Below are positions 50,446 to 64,000 of a stretch of DNA of 64,000 nucleotides, piece by piece. The position numbers and the translations under genes were made by a program. The first letter of the stretch is position 1. Each line of letters opens with the position of its first letter. Under the pieces are notes generated by a model. The model was not told where the DNA came from. It saw only the letters and a program-made list of their open reading frames with translations, and searched no databases. The DNA comes from Tomocerus qinae (lineage: Eukaryota > Arthropoda > Collembola > Entomobryomorpha > Tomoceridae): assembly GCA_020055645.1 (NCBI GenBank), contig CM034549.1, positions 6,634,001 through 6,698,000 of the forward strand. The letters are read 5' to 3'.

Positions 50446-53400
50446 TTAAAGAATAGAAGTCGAAGGATGAAAGGGGAGCACTGTTTCTAAAGACTCCATT
50501 TCCGTTCTCATCGACTCCATACTCTTCTTCTCTTTTGTACATGTCTGTAATTTCTCCATAATTTCTAGCTTTAAGTGGAGAACCTCTTTCAGTCGATAGT
50601 TATTTCCCCAATTTCTGTAGTCATACTCCGCATCCATCAACGCATCCAAAAGAGAAGTTGAACAATCCCTATCGACTGGAATATCCTTATAACGTAGTCT
50701 GAGTTTCACATTTACTACTTTCATCCGACATTCTAACACCGGACAATTACTTCGAATCACCGAACGCATCTCCATATGAATAGTCTTCATTGCACATGAA
50801 ATTAAACCGAGTTGAATCTGCAAAATAATGTGATATTTATGTCATTTATTTTTAATGATTTAATATAGATAATGGTCATCAGATAATTTTGTAAAATGAT
50901 CTGTAATTTAACGAAGTAATTTTAATATTTAATTAGCATTAAATGTAAAAAAAATTACCTGAACGCTGGATATGTTAATTAAACACAATGTTGTATAGAA
51001 ATCCGAAAAAATTTGATATGATAAATCTAGAGCCTCAAATAAATACTTCAGAGCGCCTGTCGGAGTCCCTGCTAGGCAGCGCAGCTCTGCTTGAAGCAAT
51101 AGACATCTGAAATATTCATAAAATTATTGATTAAAATAAACAAAGACTTTTAAAATGAAAAATAAAAATAATTCTTGCACAATTAAATATTTCTAGATAT
51201 ATTTACATATTTTTTAAATGTACACGATAATTTCTGTTTCTACATAATTTACCTTATTTTAATATCGTTGTTTTCACAGGAAGTCTCCGTAAGAGAAGCT
51301 AAAAGTTCTTTCACTAAATGTCCAGCTTCTCCCCAATCATTTCCTACCATTTTAGAAAACGCTTCCCTGCACAATCATAATCAAAGTATTAGTTAAATTA
51401 GTCTAATTTTGATATTGATAGGAGAGTTGAAAAGTTATTTACCAATAGAGAGCTTCGATTTTATTAAACGACATTATTGAAGAAATAGTATCTGGATCAA
51501 CGGGTTTGTACGCAAGATAAGAAGACAGGGCCGAAAAAATTCCTTTTTGAATGCTAAAAAGTTCTCCATCAGGGGATGTCTGGTGTGCGAAAAACTTGTC
51601 TCCGAATTCCATAATTTTAGTTGCAAATATTGTATCGCCTTGAACGAGCAGGGACTGGGAGAAAAGACACAAAGCAGCGCACCAGGATTTTGTAGGCCAT
51701 TTCAGAGAAGAACGCAGAATTATTTGACAAGTGAACGGAATCATCTGTTGAAAAATAAATTGTTATTAAATCTTGAAGTTTAGAAACAATAAAGGCAACA
51801 AAACTATATTTTACCTTATGCCATCCAAAGACGGTAAAGAATGAGGCGACAGAAAGTAATAGTAAGGATTCCACTTCTTCTAAATCGCACTCTGCATTGT
51901 AATGCCATAAAGTCTGGATAGAGAGAGAAATGTAATTTTAAATAGAATAAAACCATAATAAAGCATTTGAATAAAAAATATTACGTAAATAATTTCTTCT
52001 GGAGGTAGCCGTTGGTAGTGGTAGTCGAAAGCATTTGAAATAACATTAAGAGAGTGAAGGTACGCCATGTTTTTGTCCACTTCTTTAGTCACAGTAACAA
52101 TTGCGTCAGTATAAGGTTTATTATGAAAAGTGGACCACAAGTTATGACAATAGTGAAGACATGTTGAATCCCCAGCTCCATGACCAGCTTTAAACGCTTC
52201 TTCCAAAAACTGAATCGCATCTTGTCTAAACACAAATTTATCTTTAAAAAATATGTTGAAAATTAAGTATTATAGACAACCGTCAACTGACACTTACTTA
52301 TAGCCCATGATGTTGTAAAATACAGCAAAGTTGTACGCAGCGTAAGGAGTTCCTTTATTCAATTCTGAAGTATTTGGCTTAATTCTCAGATCAAAAGACG
52401 TTCGCAGTGCCTCAGTACATCTTGTTAAGTCTTTTATACGTAAGCAGTTCAAATACTCAAGATAGTGCTGAATATGACAGAAATATCAAAATTAATATTA
52501 TATTAAAAATATGGCATTATCTGAAAAATATAAATTAATTGGTCAGTGAAAAAAGAAGTTACTAATTGCGGAAGTAATATCTGGGAACTAGGATTATGCT
52601 GAATAGCTTCAACAAACGCCGAAATTTGTTGTGGAGTGTAGCGTCTGCTTCCTGTGTGATATAAATCAGCAGCCATGGCTTTGATGCGCTTTTCAATTTG
52701 CTTTCTGCTCCAATTTTTAACTTGATCCCAGCGTTTGCTAGCTGGAAGATTGTCGTTGGCACTACTGGAACTGAAAATTGATTCAGTTTTAGAAGACTTT
52801 TGTGATTTTTTTGAATTCTTTTTAGATTTTTTTGCAGATCCTGGTGTTTCTTCCTAAAAGGTTGACATTTAAAATTGTGTTAAATCTTATATTATATAAA
52901 ATTAGAAAACTTGGACTTACTGGACAGAGAATACTGTCTTCATCATCAGAAATGAAATATCCGTCATCACTTGGCTCCAGCATAGGTAGGACACTAGAAT
53001 CAGATTTTGCTTTTCGGGGAGATTTTCCTTTAGCACGCTGACTCTGTCTTCTTTTGGGTTGTTCCGATGGACTTTGACTTGCTTGTGGTGTCGTCGAAGA
53101 GCTGGATGAAACAGATGTTTTCGCTGGGCCAGTTTTTGACTGCCAGTGAGACCTTAGAGTTAAAAGTTTTTGAAAATTGAGGTTTGCCCTTTCTGCCTTT
53201 TCCTTCTGTTGGGCTTCAAACATTGCTTCCATCTCGGGAGTCAGTTTTCCAGAGACTTTTAGATACTCAACAGTGTAGTCATGATAAAGAGAAAGTCCAA
53301 GTCCAGTGGCGTTGTTTAATTTCTTCTTTTGCATAAGGCTGTGAAATATGTCAAGCCCCCTTTTACGTCCACCTTCATTATTTTCAACTATCTGACCAGG

Positions 53401-54188
53401 CTTGAAGGGATGCTTTGACGAACCTTTTAAATCTATTGGTTTTGTTTCATATAGTTTAAGTTCTGTTGATTTTCTTTTAAGCGCTTCGATGTAGTTATAA
53501 TTTTCCACATCCTCCTCTCTCAATGTTGAAGTTGATGAATTATGTGAGTCTGGATAATCAACACAAGCTTCTCCCTTCTGACTGGAAATTGTCAGATTGG
53601 CCTTTTTAATCCCTATCAAGTCTACATACACACAAACTGCTTGATACAAGTGACAAATCTGAGGGTATGACATTTTTCGAACGTTCATCAGCACAATTCG
53701 AAGAAATTTTCCAAAAGGACTATTTTTCCCTATTCTTTTTCGAAGAATCACCGTCTGAGAGCCTTCCATATCTATAATTGAGTGAACTAATTCATACAAA
53801 AATCCAGCATTATCTTCTTCCAAGGTGCTGATTACTTTTAGAAATCTCCGAAGAACCTCTGGCCGAACTTTGTAACTTGGATCTTCAAGAACAGCTTTCA
53901 GTTTAGGAAATGTCATATCATACGACTGTAAAATACAAATTGGCTTTCATATTTATCCAGCTTTACACAAAACATTGCTGATTATGTCCTTATATAAATA
54001 CAAACCGTAATTAAACGATGAATTAGCAACAGAATGTTACTTCGCTCCTCTGGAGTTCCTCGCCTCAGTTCTATGTGGCTGTAATTTTCTCTGATAAAAA
54101 TTGCAGTTACAATTTTAAAAGGTGATACCTCTCCTTCCCGTAAAACCCTCCACCGAGATTCGGAACGTGGGGGTTCATTTCCCTGCAT
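50446..54188 (-). CDS. ANAPC5: Anaphase-promoting complex subunit 5
   Basis: Ten coding exons on the - strand: 54188-54006, 53925-52921, 52853-52563, 52467-52298, 52225-51985, 51913-51815, 51744-51443, 51366-51253, 51106-50959, 50817-50446, giving 974 aa. The N-terminal VSPFKIVTAIFI and FLRIVLMNVRKMSYPQI segments match the APC5 N-terminal domain. HYLEYLNCLRIKDL and YAAYNFAVFYNIMGYKQDAI match the start of its TPR region. APC5 is a scaffold TPR subunit of the APC/C ubiquitin ligase that controls mitotic exit. The protein is longer than vertebrate APC5 (about 755 aa) because of a Ser/Lys/Arg-rich low-complexity insert spanning the end of exon 2 and the start of exon 3. An acceptor (TTGACAG) 10 bp before the ATG suggests a 5' UTR intron. 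The gene ends 228 bp from the patched-related stop, tail to tail. Confidence 0.9.
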
Positions 54189-54198
54189 TTTTAGAATT

Positions 54199-54717
54199 CT
54201 GTCAACATAAAATAAAGAAACCAACATTGCAATATCAAATATAACACTGAATCTGAATGAACTGTTTTAGTACTAGAATATTACTACAAACAAAAATAAA
54301 TGATAAAATAATTACCCAATTAAAACCAACAAATAAGTAAACTACTCTAAAATTCACCAACTAATGAATTTCTATAATAGGATAAACTTCCAAGAATAAA
54401 CTCTAAAAAACGGCACAATCTTCGGCCCTGCTCGGCTCAAATTCTCTGATTCCACTTTCTTTGCATTTTGCATCTACACAGGCAATATTTGAATGGCGCC
54501 AATTTCCTCTATGCGGTTATTTACTCAATGATAGCAACGGATCATACTTTCATGAATGAGTCATAGAATCGTTTTTAAACATTTTGAACTTACGAATTTT
54601 TATTTTCCTTCAGTATACAATAAATACATTGGATATTATGATTACAAGTAGAGGCATTATGGAGTACACAACTATAAGAAATGATAATTATTATAAGTTT
54701 ACAGAGATTGTAATTTA
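54199..54717. other. Gap between ANAPC5 and PSMC2
   Basis: The 0.5 kb holds the 3' UTR of PSMC2 (AATAAA on the - strand at 54599-54604) and the promoter or 5' UTR of ANAPC5. No further coding sequence is present. Confidence 0.5.
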
Positions 54718-56948
<2,231 letters not shown>

Positions 56949-59562
56949 TTTGACGCTTTGTTATTGCACAGGAGATTTATTGACAAATACACACTTTTAC
57001 CCTCAACTTCTGATCTTCATAAATATCGAGTTACTTATCCGTTTAACTTTAACTGTGTGACCACATAGACAGTAATACAAAAACAGTAAAATTATAGCAG
57101 TTTTCTTGAGATATAGAGAACGAAAGATGAATGACCGGAAGCTGAACGAGTGCTTCGCCAAGTTTGACTGACTGGCAAAAGGATTCTTCTGTCTGTCCAA
57201 CCAAATAGTGCTGTGTAATTGTGGAATGGAATCCACCGCCAAAACATTTTCTACTCAAATCATATTTTCTTATTCGCGCACTGTTTAGACACTCATTACA
57301 ATTCCCAACCGTTCCTTTTTGATTGGAACGAAAAATAAATAATATGATACCAAGAAAAAGATGTCCAAAAAAGGAATACTAATATCAATATCATTTTAGA
57401 AGAGGTTGTAATTGGCCATCCCCCCAAAAGGCCTTATTTGTCCTAATTTTAAAGGAAAAAATGCCAACATTAAAACATCTTTCTTTGCTAACAAATTACG
57501 TGAAATACGCAAAATCTTATAGTCCTACTGAGATGAGGACTCCCATACTCTACTTTACACTTTAATCACAGCAAAATAACTAAGACTAAATTAAATGCAT
57601 GTTAATTAAACCTCATCTTGAAACTCTGCACAATAAATACAATTTACAACAAATATTTGTCGTCATCCTCATGAGAATTAAATACTACTTGTATATTATA
57701 TTACGTGAATAATATAATCTACTCCAGAAATACCTTAATTTCCTATGTAATATTGTAAGAACGGGGAAATCATTTTTCAGAAATTCATTGTGCATGTGAC
57801 ATCAAAATTATTAATGTTTAGAAAAAATATCGTTGCAATAGTTGCAAACCGTAAGTACGTTTTTACTAAACGCTTTACAACAAAAATTAGTAAACGCTGA
57901 TGTCTACTATACAGTATGATGAGATGTACTAAAAGTCCATTTTACACCCTCTCTCATCTCAGTGCATGCACGACCCTCAGTCTCAGAAGTAAAGTCCATG
58001 ATATAAACGCAACCTGCCGTGGGAGGGGGTAGGGATTCTTGGCAGGGCATCGAGAAAAATAAAGAAATTATTTTTTTCTCACAGCCCAAAAGTTAGCAAA
58101 ACTCTTTTTTCCGCATTTTTTTGTACCAACGAAAATAACTTTTTGTTTCTAAATCGTAATTCACATTTATTTTGGGATTGCGGTTTAGAATTAAATGAAA
58201 AATTGTAAAAACATGCCTGTATTCAGATTTAATTAAATGCTCAGAAGGTAAATCTTTATTTAATAACGACCATCTTGGATAAAGCAATATAAATATACCT
58301 CTCTGCATATGTATGAATGTAATGAAAAATGCACAAGCGCTTATGCAATGCATATTATAGGTACATAAAACAATGAAACATGCTCTGGGTTAATTTAGCT
58401 TATTTCGAATTTAAATCAAAAAATATTGATACGGAAATCTTTTGAAATTTAATAGCAGTACTGGTGGCCTAGTTAGTATTTAAGTCATTTTTTTTCCAAC
58501 TTTAAAAAATTTAATGTTGACCACCTCTAGCTAAATACTTTTAGCAAAATAGTCCCCTAATTTACTATTGATTTAAGAAAATTTTTACTTGTATTATTAT
58601 TTTTTGTGATGAACATAAGTTCTTGCGACTCAAAACTCAGAGTAGTTTTAAAAAGTAGGAACAATATACATTTATTCATAGCATCCCAATTCCCAATGAG
58701 AATACAGTAAAAGTGGCCATTTTTGTGAAAAGAGAAGAGCAAATAAAATTGTCTATTTATTTAGAATATGCAGTTGATGTACATTGTGATATATGAGTAT
58801 TAGGATCAAGGAGAATAAAAATACATAGCGTTATGCGGTATAATATTATGATATCATGGGAGGGAGTGGGATGGCGATGAGCATAGCATGCATAATGCAC
58901 TTGTAATGCGTATCTGCCACAAAGATCCCTCGGTACCTGTAAAGTGGTATGCAAATAATAGCGTTGAATTATATTTAGTTGAATGAGGTATAAAATGAAA
59001 TAGAGCAACATGAACGTTCTCATTGTTTGCATATCGTGTTTAGCAGTAAATAATTAGAATATATTTATTCGACATAAATAAACGCGAGAACGGGCGAGGA
59101 TTTGAGTTTATTACCCCTAATTTGCATTAGCTGATGCGAGATAGGAATAATAGGACGCAGTGCAGTGGTTCAACTCGACTGACCCAAATACTTCTAGCAC
59201 TTAGCGGACTGTTTCTGTAAAAATGCACACCGTTACTGTTTTCCTGCAATCCTTTATCCCCCAACTCTCAGAATACATAGGGAGTCAAGTTATGTCAGAG
59301 AATTCAAGGTGAGTTTAAGGGAAAATGTTCTTTCTGTGTTGTGGCCGAGGTTGGCCGTGGAAACGTAGAGCAACAGAGCCTGGGGCAACTTTTTTGACTA
59401 CACTCACCTGAGTGTATCCCATTCAATTTAATAACATTCACACTCACTCAACAACTGACAGACAACTCCGTCGTTCTTTTCCAAATTGCTTAGTCTGTGA
59501 CGATAAACTTCGTCACGGAGAAATAAAATGTGGCTGGGGGCGGGGATTCTGTGACTGGCAAA
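56949..59562. other. Intergenic region between divergent PSMC2 and hexosaminidase D genes
   Basis: No gene is supported over 2.6 kb. Near 59222 an ATG opens a 29-codon frame ending at a GTGAGT donor (59309); it could be a 5' exon of the hexosaminidase gene, but no joining acceptor in phase was found. Confidence 0.45.
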
Positions 59563-62500
59563 ATGACGAAAATAAAACGGATTCTCATCCTGGGAATCTT
59601 CGCTTCTCTTCTCTATCTCATAGTCAACTTTATTTTGACAACTGACAATGTTGCCAAACACCAAATCCCCAATGTAATTTAAAACTACCTGAAATCATAA
59701 TCTCCGTTTTCAATACTAAAACCATGTAAAAATGTGAATTCTTCTGTTACAGAAACAGAAAGAGTATGACACGATATTCAGAGAAGATATTATGCAGAGG
59801 GAGGGCAGAAAACGATTCGAAGACATGCAGCCAGCCCCAGCCCATTGGAATAACGCTGTCGAACATTTGGAGAAAAAGAAAATTTTGATACCCTACAGAA
59901 TGGTCCATCTGGATCTCAAGGTTGGCGCAGCCATTTTATTTACCTGTACAAATCCACATTATTGCTTAACATCCTCACTGCCATATTTTTATATAATATA
60001 ATATTTTATCTACGCCGCTTGATTAATATTTTTATCGGATAACTTAAAAAAAAAGACAACCATAGATTTTAATCAGTGCGCCAAATCAGTAGCTCTTCTA
60101 TACACGGTTTGTCTTCAATCGGTTCTGGCTTGAGCTGGTCGTTCACAACATCACACACGTACTACATAAAATTCGGTTTTCTTTACAATAACATGAAGAA
60201 AACGGCTATAATCGTAAATCATGTCTCTGAACCAAATAACTACACATGTCGGTTTAAGGTTTAATAGAAATGTGTTAATGAGTGTACAAATAGAGTGCGT
60301 TAAGGTTTCGAATGTATAACAAGAGTTATTAAATGTAAAAATGATTTATTTAAAAAATTACAGGGAGCTCCAGTGAAAATTAAATTTTATGAAGAAATGT
60401 TTAAAAAAATAAAAGAAGCCGGCGGAAATTCTTTGCTCATTGAGTATGAAGATCAGTTTCCTTTCACGCAGTATGCACACAAAAATGCTTTATCGCAAGT
60501 AAGGATAATTCAACAACTTTTTTCTTTTGTACTTATACACACTTTTATTGTATTTCTTAATAATAATGTTCATGCATGGATTCGCATGTTTCTTAAAATT
60601 CATTTGACAAGTTGTCGTCCAAAGAATGAGATTTGTTAACAATTTGTGGTTGAATTATTTACCGATAACCATCAGACTGATGTAAAGAGGATTTTAGAGC
60701 TGGCTAAACAAAATGATTTGGAAGTCATCCCTCTCATCCAAACATTTGGACACTTGGAATTTGTTTTGAAACTGGAAAAGTTTGCGCATTTACGGGAAGT
60801 TCCCGAATTTCCTCAAGAAGTATAAAATAATAAACCTTTTTTAATTTCGGTAATTAACGATTTAAAAATAATCAAGAGATTTGTTTTTATTTTATAGGTA
60901 TGTCCGTCCAAAAACTCTTCCTTCCAGGTATAAATATAAAAATAAATATAAAAACCCATCGTAATTTTATAAATAAAATCCATTTAAAATATTTTTTTGC
61001 ATTTCAGCTCATCACCAACATGATAGACCAAGTAAATGATTACACATGAATTACAATTTGTGATATTTATATCTGTGAAATTAGATAAATTGAAAATCGG
61101 TTTGAAAAAAGATTTGAAATAAGAGGATTGATAAAAATTGTATTCATCTGTATTAGGTAATGCGATTGCATGAAGGAGTGAATTACGTGCATATTGGGTG
61201 TGATGAAGTTTACCATATTGGTATGCCTCCTTAAAAGTCATTTTAAATTAATTTTAAATTTAAATTTAACCGTGTTTAAATTTCATATTAATTTAATTTT
61301 ATATAGGAATGTGTGACAAATGCAAATCTAAAGACGTTAAGGTAAACGCCCGAAAATTTCTTTTTTTAAATTGTTTATTGACTTATTGTTGAAATGTTTT
61401 ATTTAAATCTGTAGAATTTATTCCTTGACCACGTTACCCGTGTAAGCAAATACCTCAAGGACAAGTACAAAGTCAGACCAATAATTTGGGATGATATGCT
61501 ACGTAAGGTAGGATTAAAAACATTTTCAATTTATAAATTAAGTCAACTTTTACAAGTTTTTAATCTATTTTAATTTTTAAATTACCGAATTATCCTAAAA
61601 ATAATACGGAACTTGATTTGGACACGTAATGTTGTTGTTTTATACTTTACTGAGTAATCTTTTACTTCTAGTTTTACACGGAAGATATTCTCCACTCTGA
61701 AATCGGTAAGAAAATGATAAATAATTAATGTAACTAATTTAAGCTGTTCTGAAAATGAGAAAATGAAACATTAAAAATAATACGTGATAATTTTGTTTGA
61801 ATCAGGTATGCTATGTGATCTTATGGTTTGGTAAGTGTTTCTAAACGACAATTAAAGTATTTTAACTATGCTAATTATTAAAAAATAAGACTAAATGAAA
61901 AATATTTATTTTAGGGATTACACTGAGGAAGTCGATCACTTGGTTAGTGTAAATACATTTTAATAAAATAAAATACGAACTTTCAATTTGTATAAAGCAA
62001 TAAAATATATTGAAATGTGATAACTACAGGTGAATCCATATCTATGGCCGATGTACACATCAGTCTTCCCCAACATTTGGGTGGCCTCTGCCTTCAAGGG
62101 TGCCTTTGGAGAAAGCCTTATGCAAGGTATTTAAAGCAATCAGGTTCATTTATCCTTTGGTTGCAATTTTTTGTAAAAAGAATCAAGAAATATATTTTAA
62201 AATAATAGAAACTTTGATTATTGAAAAGTGTTTGTCACATTTTCTAATTAGCATAAAAATGCTAATTAACGAAAATAGATTGACATTTTCTGAAACAAAA
62301 ATGAAATGTCAATATTTTTTGAATTGCAGTCGAGTTCCAGCGACATGCTCTCAACCATCTCTCTTGGGTATGGTGACGTTTTTTATACTCCTACTGCCCA
62401 ATCTAACAAATAACAAATCATTAAATTATTGTAGAAACTAAAATTATTATATCATTATTTAAATTAGTTCTTTAATTAGAAAATATTTATATTTTGTGAT

Positions 62501-64000
62501 TCTCAATTTTCAATTTAAATTCAAAGGCATTCGATTCATTTCAAAGTCATCATTCATTTCAAAATCATACATTTCAAGCGTTTCGGTATCTTCAGATGTA
62601 GTAAAACTAATTTTACTTAATTCAATAGTTGAAGATTATCTGGATTATGGAAAGAGATTTTGATTGTCGGTTTTACTGTAACTGAAAAATTCGGAAAAAT
62701 GAAACAAATATTAAATTTTCTAGCTAAAAGTTTTGGGACGTGAAAACCATCGAATAAAGAATTTCCGGGGGGTGGCTATAACTGGATGGAGTCGCTATGT
62801 AATTACCATTAAAAATATCACATTATATTGTTATAAATGCGTATCACATTTATCACATTTTCCTTTCATAATTTTGAAGGACCATTTCTCCGTCCTTTGT
62901 GAACTACTTCCCATCGCAATTCCGTCTCTACTACTTTCGTTATTTATCCTTCAATATGGAAGTATGAAACCGGCAGTTGACCAGCTAGGCAAAGTTTTAA
63001 AATGTGACGTGAATGAAAACCTTTTACGCCTGGAAGATTGTTCTTGGGAAGGAAAAGGTAATGAGTAGCAAAATAACTAATAAAAATGTATTTACCTTCC
63101 TATAGAAAAATTTTCTTTGAAATATTCGAGAAATATTATGTAAAAATAATTGTTAACATTACCATAACATGATGTTTTATAATAACTTTAGATTTGTACG
63201 ATGCAGTCGGACAACTCGCATTTCTTGGGGTAAGATTTTTGTTTCAATGAAATTAGAATTTTCATAAAATTTTAAGTGACAATCGAAAGTACCAGGAAAT
63301 TTTTTTTGGGAAAACGATTCCAATTAATTTTTATCGTATTCACTTTTTCGCCAAAGCGTTTTTGCAATTGTATAATAAGGATTTTTAGGCTATTTCTTAA
63401 AATTCAAATATCTACTAGAATTATTTTGCTTATATGTTGAGAGTATATTTATTTCCTTTTAAAAGTGTTTCTTGGTTTAGAAAAAATGTTCCTTTTATCT
63501 TAAGATTTGATATTTTGTATTCTAAAAAAATAAGTATGCGAATAGCCGGCAAATTAATATTGATTTTTTGTGTTATGAATTTAGGAGCAGACAACGCAGC
63601 TGATTCACGAACACCGAAAAGTGAAGGGGTGGCTGTCCGATTATCAAATAAGACATAACTACACATCACCCTGGCGTCTACAGGTACTAATTCTTTAATG
63701 TTACTGTTCCAAGATTCTAGACAATGTAAACCAAATTTTAACAGTCTTCTACAAGTTAAAACAGCAAAAGTATTTATGTATTTTTTCCCCTTTTTGAGTG
63801 TTTTTATCATTTAGCTGATGTATAAAAGCCTCTATCATAGAACCAATGACTTTTTAAATAATAAATCATAGAACCTTGATTTTTTTAAACATTACCTAAT
63901 ACCCAATGGAATGATAATGATTTGGTATAGGAGCCACTGCAACAGGCTCTGCAGTACCTGGAGTCCCTGAAATCCTTCCAAATAATGATGAAGTCAACTT
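59563..64000 (+). CDS. HEXD: Hexosaminidase D (GH20), membrane-anchored form, cut by the window end
   Basis: Nineteen exons, the last open at the edge: 59563-59673, 59753-59920, 60364-60498, 60676-60819, 60898-60927, 61008-61031, 61157-61220, 61307-61341, 61415-61507, 61672-61705, 61806-61830, 61916-61943, 62030-62126, 62330-62367, 62724-62798, 62880-63057, 63192-63229, 63585-63683, 63931-64000, giving at least 495 aa. Residues 6-26 are a hydrophobic segment after a short basic tail, as in type II membrane proteins. Catalytic-domain motifs are [40 protein letters not shown] with the catalytic pair D220-E221, [36 protein letters not shown]. The family removes beta-linked N-acetylgalactosamine/glucosamine. 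Several exons are under 35 nt. No other in-frame ATG exists upstream before a stop. Confidence 0.9.

Noticed and set aside
59222-59308. Putative first coding exon of the hexosaminidase gene (29 codons before GTGAGT)
   Set aside because: It has no acceptor in phase with the anchor exon, and the ATG at 59563 explains the N-terminus by itself.

Overview
The window is animal nuclear DNA: AT-rich, with intron-split genes (GT-AG introns, mostly 50-1,500 bp), no operon signals and many small non-autonomous transposons. The protein families present (a cytochrome b5-related desaturase-like family well known from insects) and TCAGT initiator motifs in front of genes point to an arthropod. A basal hexapod such as a springtail is my guess, not something the sequence proves. 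All gene models were joined by hand from exon reading frames, splice-site phase and family resemblance; no search was run.

Region 1 (about 0.8-19.0 kb, + strand) is a tandem array of four complete six-exon genes for cytochrome b5-related proteins (cytochrome b5 domain fused to a fatty-acid-desaturase-like membrane domain). Each encodes 455 aa with identical intron phases. Exon 2 and the end of intron 1 are nearly identical in all four, and a shared block lies upstream of the genes. Copy 3 has a GC-AG intron. Copy 4 lacks the putative initiator segment seen in the others. Introns and spacers hold a fold-back element and hAT-like MITEs.

Region 2 (20.0-31.0 kb) has a seven-exon short-chain dehydrogenase of the retinol dehydrogenase type on the - strand. 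After 5.6 kb without a recognisable gene comes a 13-exon fatty acid transport protein / acyl-CoA synthetase (+). With the array this makes a lipid and isoprenoid metabolism neighbourhood.

Region 3 (31.9-37.0 kb) holds a NOL9/Grc3 polynucleotide 5'-kinase (+) and a two-exon gene (-) for a secreted Gly/Pro/Gln-rich protein built of two kinds of short repeat.

Region 4 (37.6-44.4 kb) has no recognisable gene. It contains a 131-bp tandem duplication with a palindrome and a nested 1.7 + 1.5 kb tandem duplication.

Region 5 (44.4-64.0 kb) holds a 16-exon patched-related membrane protein (+, with a 10-nt microexon), then tail-to-tail with it ANAPC5 (-), then PSMC2/Rpt1 (-), then hexosaminidase D (+), which runs off the window end. 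ANAPC5 and PSMC2 are both in ubiquitin-proteasome turnover and lie head-to-tail about 0.5 kb apart.
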